This document shows, piece by piece, positions 61,585-64,000 of a stretch of DNA of 64,000 nucleotides (position 1 is its first letter; each line of letters begins with the position of its first letter). This DNA comes from Blastocladiella emersonii ATCC 22665 (Eukaryota > Blastocladiomycota > Blastocladiomycetes > Blastocladiales > Blastocladiaceae). The notes beneath the pieces were generated by a model, which was not told the DNA's origin, did no database searches, and saw only the letters and a list, made by a program, of their open reading frames with translations. The stretch lies in the NCBI GenBank assembly GCA_025594325.1, contig JANHCV010000001.1, forward strand, positions 1,798,001-1,862,000, in the 5' to 3' direction. The position numbers and the translations under genes are program-made.

Positions 61585-62101
61585 GGCGGGATGTTGGTGG
61601 TCGGTGGTCGGTGGCGGTGGCGGCACGGGAGCGGTTGCTGTGGCTCGGCTCGCGGCCTACGCGTCGGCGGAGGTCAGTTTGCCGCTTCTCCCCCAACTCT
61701 TGGGCTAGCGCGCTACATACAGAAGGATCAGCGGAGGAACCGATGTGCTGTGGCGAGAGCGGAGAGAGGAGGCGGCTCAGCGACGGCGACGTGGAGGGGG
61801 GCGACCCCGCCCGGTCCCTGCATCAGGGGTGCAGCTCGGCGACCAGGCGCCCGGCTCTCGGCCATGGCCGCCGCCCACGCGGGGCCGATGGCGGCGAACG
61901 AGTGGTGCGGCCATTTGTCATGAGGCGAAGCCAGGGCGTGCATGTGCAGTGGTGCAGCACGCGCCGCGCCGCTCGCCGCCACACCCGCGCGCTCCGCCGC
62001 CGCTGGCCCCGCGAACACGCCGCGCTCACGCTGGTCTCAGCGATGATGGCACGGCGGACCGCCCCACTCCATGCATCTTGAGCCGTGACGGAATCACCAC
62101 C
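61585..62101. promoter_or_regulatory. divergent promoter, SET protein / VPS20
   Basis: A 517 bp GC-rich spacer between divergent starts. Frames running through it do not look like protein. No TATA box seen. Confidence 0.35.
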
Positions 62102-62901
62102 ATGGGTCAGGTCCTCAGCAGCAGCGGGAAACCCAAGGCGCTGCCGCACGACAAGGCCGTGTTCGAGCTGAAGCGGCAGCGCGACAACCTGCGCAAGTAC
62201 CAGGCCCAGCTGTCGCGCATCGTCGACCGCGAGACGGCCATTGCGCGCAAGTGCCTCGCCGCGGGCGACAAGCGCCGCGCGCTGCTCGCCCTGCGCAAGA
62301 AAAAGTACCAGGAGCAGCTGCTCGAAAAGTCGGACAAGCAGCTGTGCAACCTCGAGGAGATGGCCGCGTCCATCGAGTACGCGGCGCTCGAGGCCCAGAT
62401 CCTGACCGGGCTCGAGCAGGGGAACGCCGCCCTCGCCGAGCTCAACAAGGAGACGTCGCTCGACCGCGTCGACAAGATCATGGAGGAGACGGCCGAGGCC
62501 ATGGAGTACCAGCGGGTCCGCGTTCATCTTGTGTTCGCAGTGTCGCCCGTGATGCTGACCTTGACGCCGCCGCTCGTCACAGGAAATCGAGGAGATGCTC
62601 GGCACCAAGCTCTCGGAAGAGGACGAGGCCGCCGTCCTCGCCGAGCTCGCCGCCATCGAGACCGAGCAGGCCCTCGACCTCGAGCACGCCATGCCCGCCG
62701 TCCCCGTCACGCCGCTCCCCGAAGCCGTCGCGACGACCGAGCCCGAGCAGCCGCAGGTCGAGGCCACGACGGCAGCGGCGCAGAAGCCGGCCAAGGTCGC
62801 CGCTGGTCGGCAAAAGAACGAGGGTACGCTTTCTTCGTGGTCTCACCTCGCGCGACGCGATCGATCCTGACGAGCTCCCTGCTTTAGCTATGCCGGCGTA
62901 G
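62102..62901 (+). CDS. VPS20: ESCRT-III subunit Vps20/CHMP6
   Basis: Exons 62102-62515, 62583-62823 and 62888-62901 give about 222 residues. MGQVLSSSG at the N-terminus fits an N-myristoylation site, which is diagnostic for Vps20/CHMP6. The Snf7-fold helices follow: DKAVFELKRQRDNLRKYQAQ, AIARKCLAAGDKRRALLALR, KKKYQEQLLEKSDKQLCNLE and the helix ending VDKIMEETAEAMEYQREIEE. C-terminal acidic helices contain LSEEDEAAVLAELAAIETEQ, a likely MIM-containing region. The last exon adds only a few residues (EAMPA). Vps20 bridges ESCRT-II to Snf7 at multivesicular endosomes. It is convergent with the enoyl-CoA hydratase (about 120 bp). Confidence 0.92.
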
Positions 62902-63018
62902 CGACAAAACGTGTCGACCAGTCGCCTCGCGACGACGTGACGACGAGATATTGTATGATATACACGCGCAAAACACACACACGGGAGACGGGCACAACGG
63001 CCCAGCGGTAGAGAAACC

Positions 63019-63897
63019 TTAGGCGTGAGTGAAGTTGGGCTTGCGCTTCTCGGCAAAGGCCTTCATGCCCTCCTTCTGGTCCTTGGTGCCGAACGTGGCC
63101 TGGAACAGGCGGCGCTCAAAGTGGAGGCCCTCGGCGAGCGTGAGCTCGTACGACTTGTTGACGGCCTCCTTGGCCATCTGCGACGCCACCTGCGAGTAGT
63201 CGGCAATCTGCTCGCCGAGCTTGACGGCCTCGTCGACGACCGTGTCGGCGGGGAACACCTTGGACACGAGGCCGGCGCGCTCCGCCTCCTCGGCCGACCA
63301 CATGTTACCCGAAAGCACGAGCTCCATGGCCTTGGACTTGCCCACGGCCTTGACGAGGCGCTGGGTGCCGCCGGCGCCCGGGATGGTGCCGAGCTTGATC
63401 TCGGGCTGGCCGAACTTGGCGTTGTCGCCGGCGTAGATGATGTCGCACATCATGGCCAGCTCGCACCCGCCGCCGAGCGCGAACCCCTGCACCGCCGCGA
63501 TGATGGGCTTGCGCACCGTGGTGATCTCGGTCCAGTGGCCCAGGAAGTTGGTCTTGTAGTTAGTCACAAATTCGGTGTCGGCCATCTCCTTGATGTCGGC
63601 GCCCGCCGCAAACGCCTTGTACCCGCCCGTCAGGACGACGGCGCCGACCTTGGGGTCGTTGTCGAGCGCGCGCATCGCGTCGTTGAGCTCGTGGAACAGG
63701 CCCGAGCACAGCGCGTTGAGCGCCTTGGGACGGTGCAGCTGAACGACGCCGACCTTGCCGGAAGCCGAGTACGACACCTTGAGGTACTCCCACTGGCGCG
63801 CGGCCAGGTTCGACTCGGCGCGCACGGGCGTCATGCGGGCAACGCCGCCCGAGGCGCGCACCGAGCGCATGGTGGTCGAGGCGAGGCGCGAGAGCAT
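63019..63897 (-). CDS. mitochondrial enoyl-CoA hydratase (short-chain, ECHS1-like)
   Basis: Single exon, 292 residues. The basic, Ser/Arg-rich N-terminus ([20 protein letters not shown]) looks like a mitochondrial presequence. The crotonase fold follows, with oxyanion-hole segment [12 protein letters not shown] and both catalytic glutamates, Glu146 in [20 protein letters not shown] and Glu166 in [19 protein letters not shown]. It hydrates trans-2-enoyl-CoA in beta-oxidation and branched-chain amino-acid breakdown. Its length and motifs are those of animal and fungal ECHS1. The promoter continues out of the window to the right. Confidence 0.96.
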   Translation of the reverse strand: MLSRLASTTMRSVRASGGVARMTPVRAESNLAARQWEYLKVSYSASGKVGVVQLHRPKALNALCSGLFHELNDAMRALDNDPKVGAVVLTGGYKAFAAGADIKEMADTEFVTNYKTNFLGHWTEITTVRKPIIAAVQGFALGGGCELAMMCDIIYAGDNAKFGQPEIKLGTIPGAGGTQRLVKAVGKSKAMELVLSGNMWSAEEAERAGLVSKVFPADTVVDEAVKLGEQIADYSQVASQMAKEAVNKSYELTLAEGLHFERRLFQATFGTKDQKEGMKAFAEKRKPNFTHA

Positions 63898-64000
63898 CTT
63901 GAGACTTGGTAGCAGTGGTCGATCCGTCGCAGATGAAGGTCGTCTGAGGAGAGCGGGGACCGACGAGCGAAGGCCGCGCGTATTTGTACGCGTTCTCGGC
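63898..64000. other. upstream region of the enoyl-CoA hydratase gene, cut by the window edge
   Basis: About 100 bp of 5' leader. A minus-strand TACAAATA-like stretch near 63982-63989 may be the TATA element; too little sequence remains to judge. Confidence 0.3.

Overview
This is a GC-rich, gene-dense eukaryotic window and almost certainly fungal. The genes carry short spliceosomal introns. The repertoire includes a Vtc1-type polyphosphate-polymerase subunit, a WSC-domain wall sensor, a Kre9/Knh-like GPI protein, a Rit1 initiator-tRNA ribosyltransferase, Lag1-type ceramide synthases and a SulP sulfate transporter. A membrane-anchored class I cyclic-nucleotide phosphodiesterase, a type I metacaspase, very high third-position GC and a GTACG...TAG intron style make a zoosporic early-diverging fungus (Blastocladiomycota-like) my best guess. 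That placement is inference, not proof.

Layout. 0-9.2 kb: 3' part of a NOL11/Utp8-like ribosome-biogenesis gene (-), ceramide synthase 1 (+), a NIMA-family kinase with a long Q-rich tail (+) and an MFS transporter (+). 9.2-20.3 kb: WSC-domain sensor (+), TAF6 (-), a degenerate polysaccharide-deacetylase-like GPI protein (+), a poorly resolved hypothetical gene (-), beta-carbonic anhydrase (+) and SRP9 (-). 20.8-30.4 kb: SEC31 (+), an HSL-type hydrolase (-), VTC1 (+), a Kre9-like wall protein (-), tRNA-Gly(CCC) (-) and an orphan polytopic membrane protein (-). 30.6-36.6 kb: an E2-F-box-TerD fusion (-), a frameshifted Ser/Thr-rich surface-protein relic (+) and RIT1 (-). 36.8-49.2 kb: a giant Q-rich bHLH factor (-), a PPP2R3C-like PP2A B'' subunit (+), ceramide synthase 2 (-) and the membrane phosphodiesterase (+). 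49.2-57.4 kb: SulP transporter (-), a decayed metacaspase fragment (-) abutting a 5'-truncated long-chain acyl-CoA synthetase (+), a second tRNA-Gly(CCC) (-), an orphan protein (+) and a metacaspase with C-terminal Asp-rich repeats (-). 58-64 kb: farnesyltransferase beta (+), a SET-domain methyltransferase (-), VPS20/CHMP6 (+) and a mitochondrial enoyl-CoA hydratase (-).

Most genes are housekeeping and show no operon-like logic. Recurring themes are secretion and endosomal trafficking (SRP9, SEC31, VPS20), sphingolipid synthesis (two Lag1 paralogues) and the cell surface (WSC, Kre9-like, deacetylase-like). Intergenic spacers are short (about 0.1-1 kb) and convergent genes are nearly abutted. 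Gene structures were inferred by hand from splice motifs, phase and family similarity. The most unusual items are the E2-F-box-TerD fusion, the metacaspase with its decayed partial copy 5 kb away, the dead-looking deacetylase and the GTACG-dominated intron grammar.
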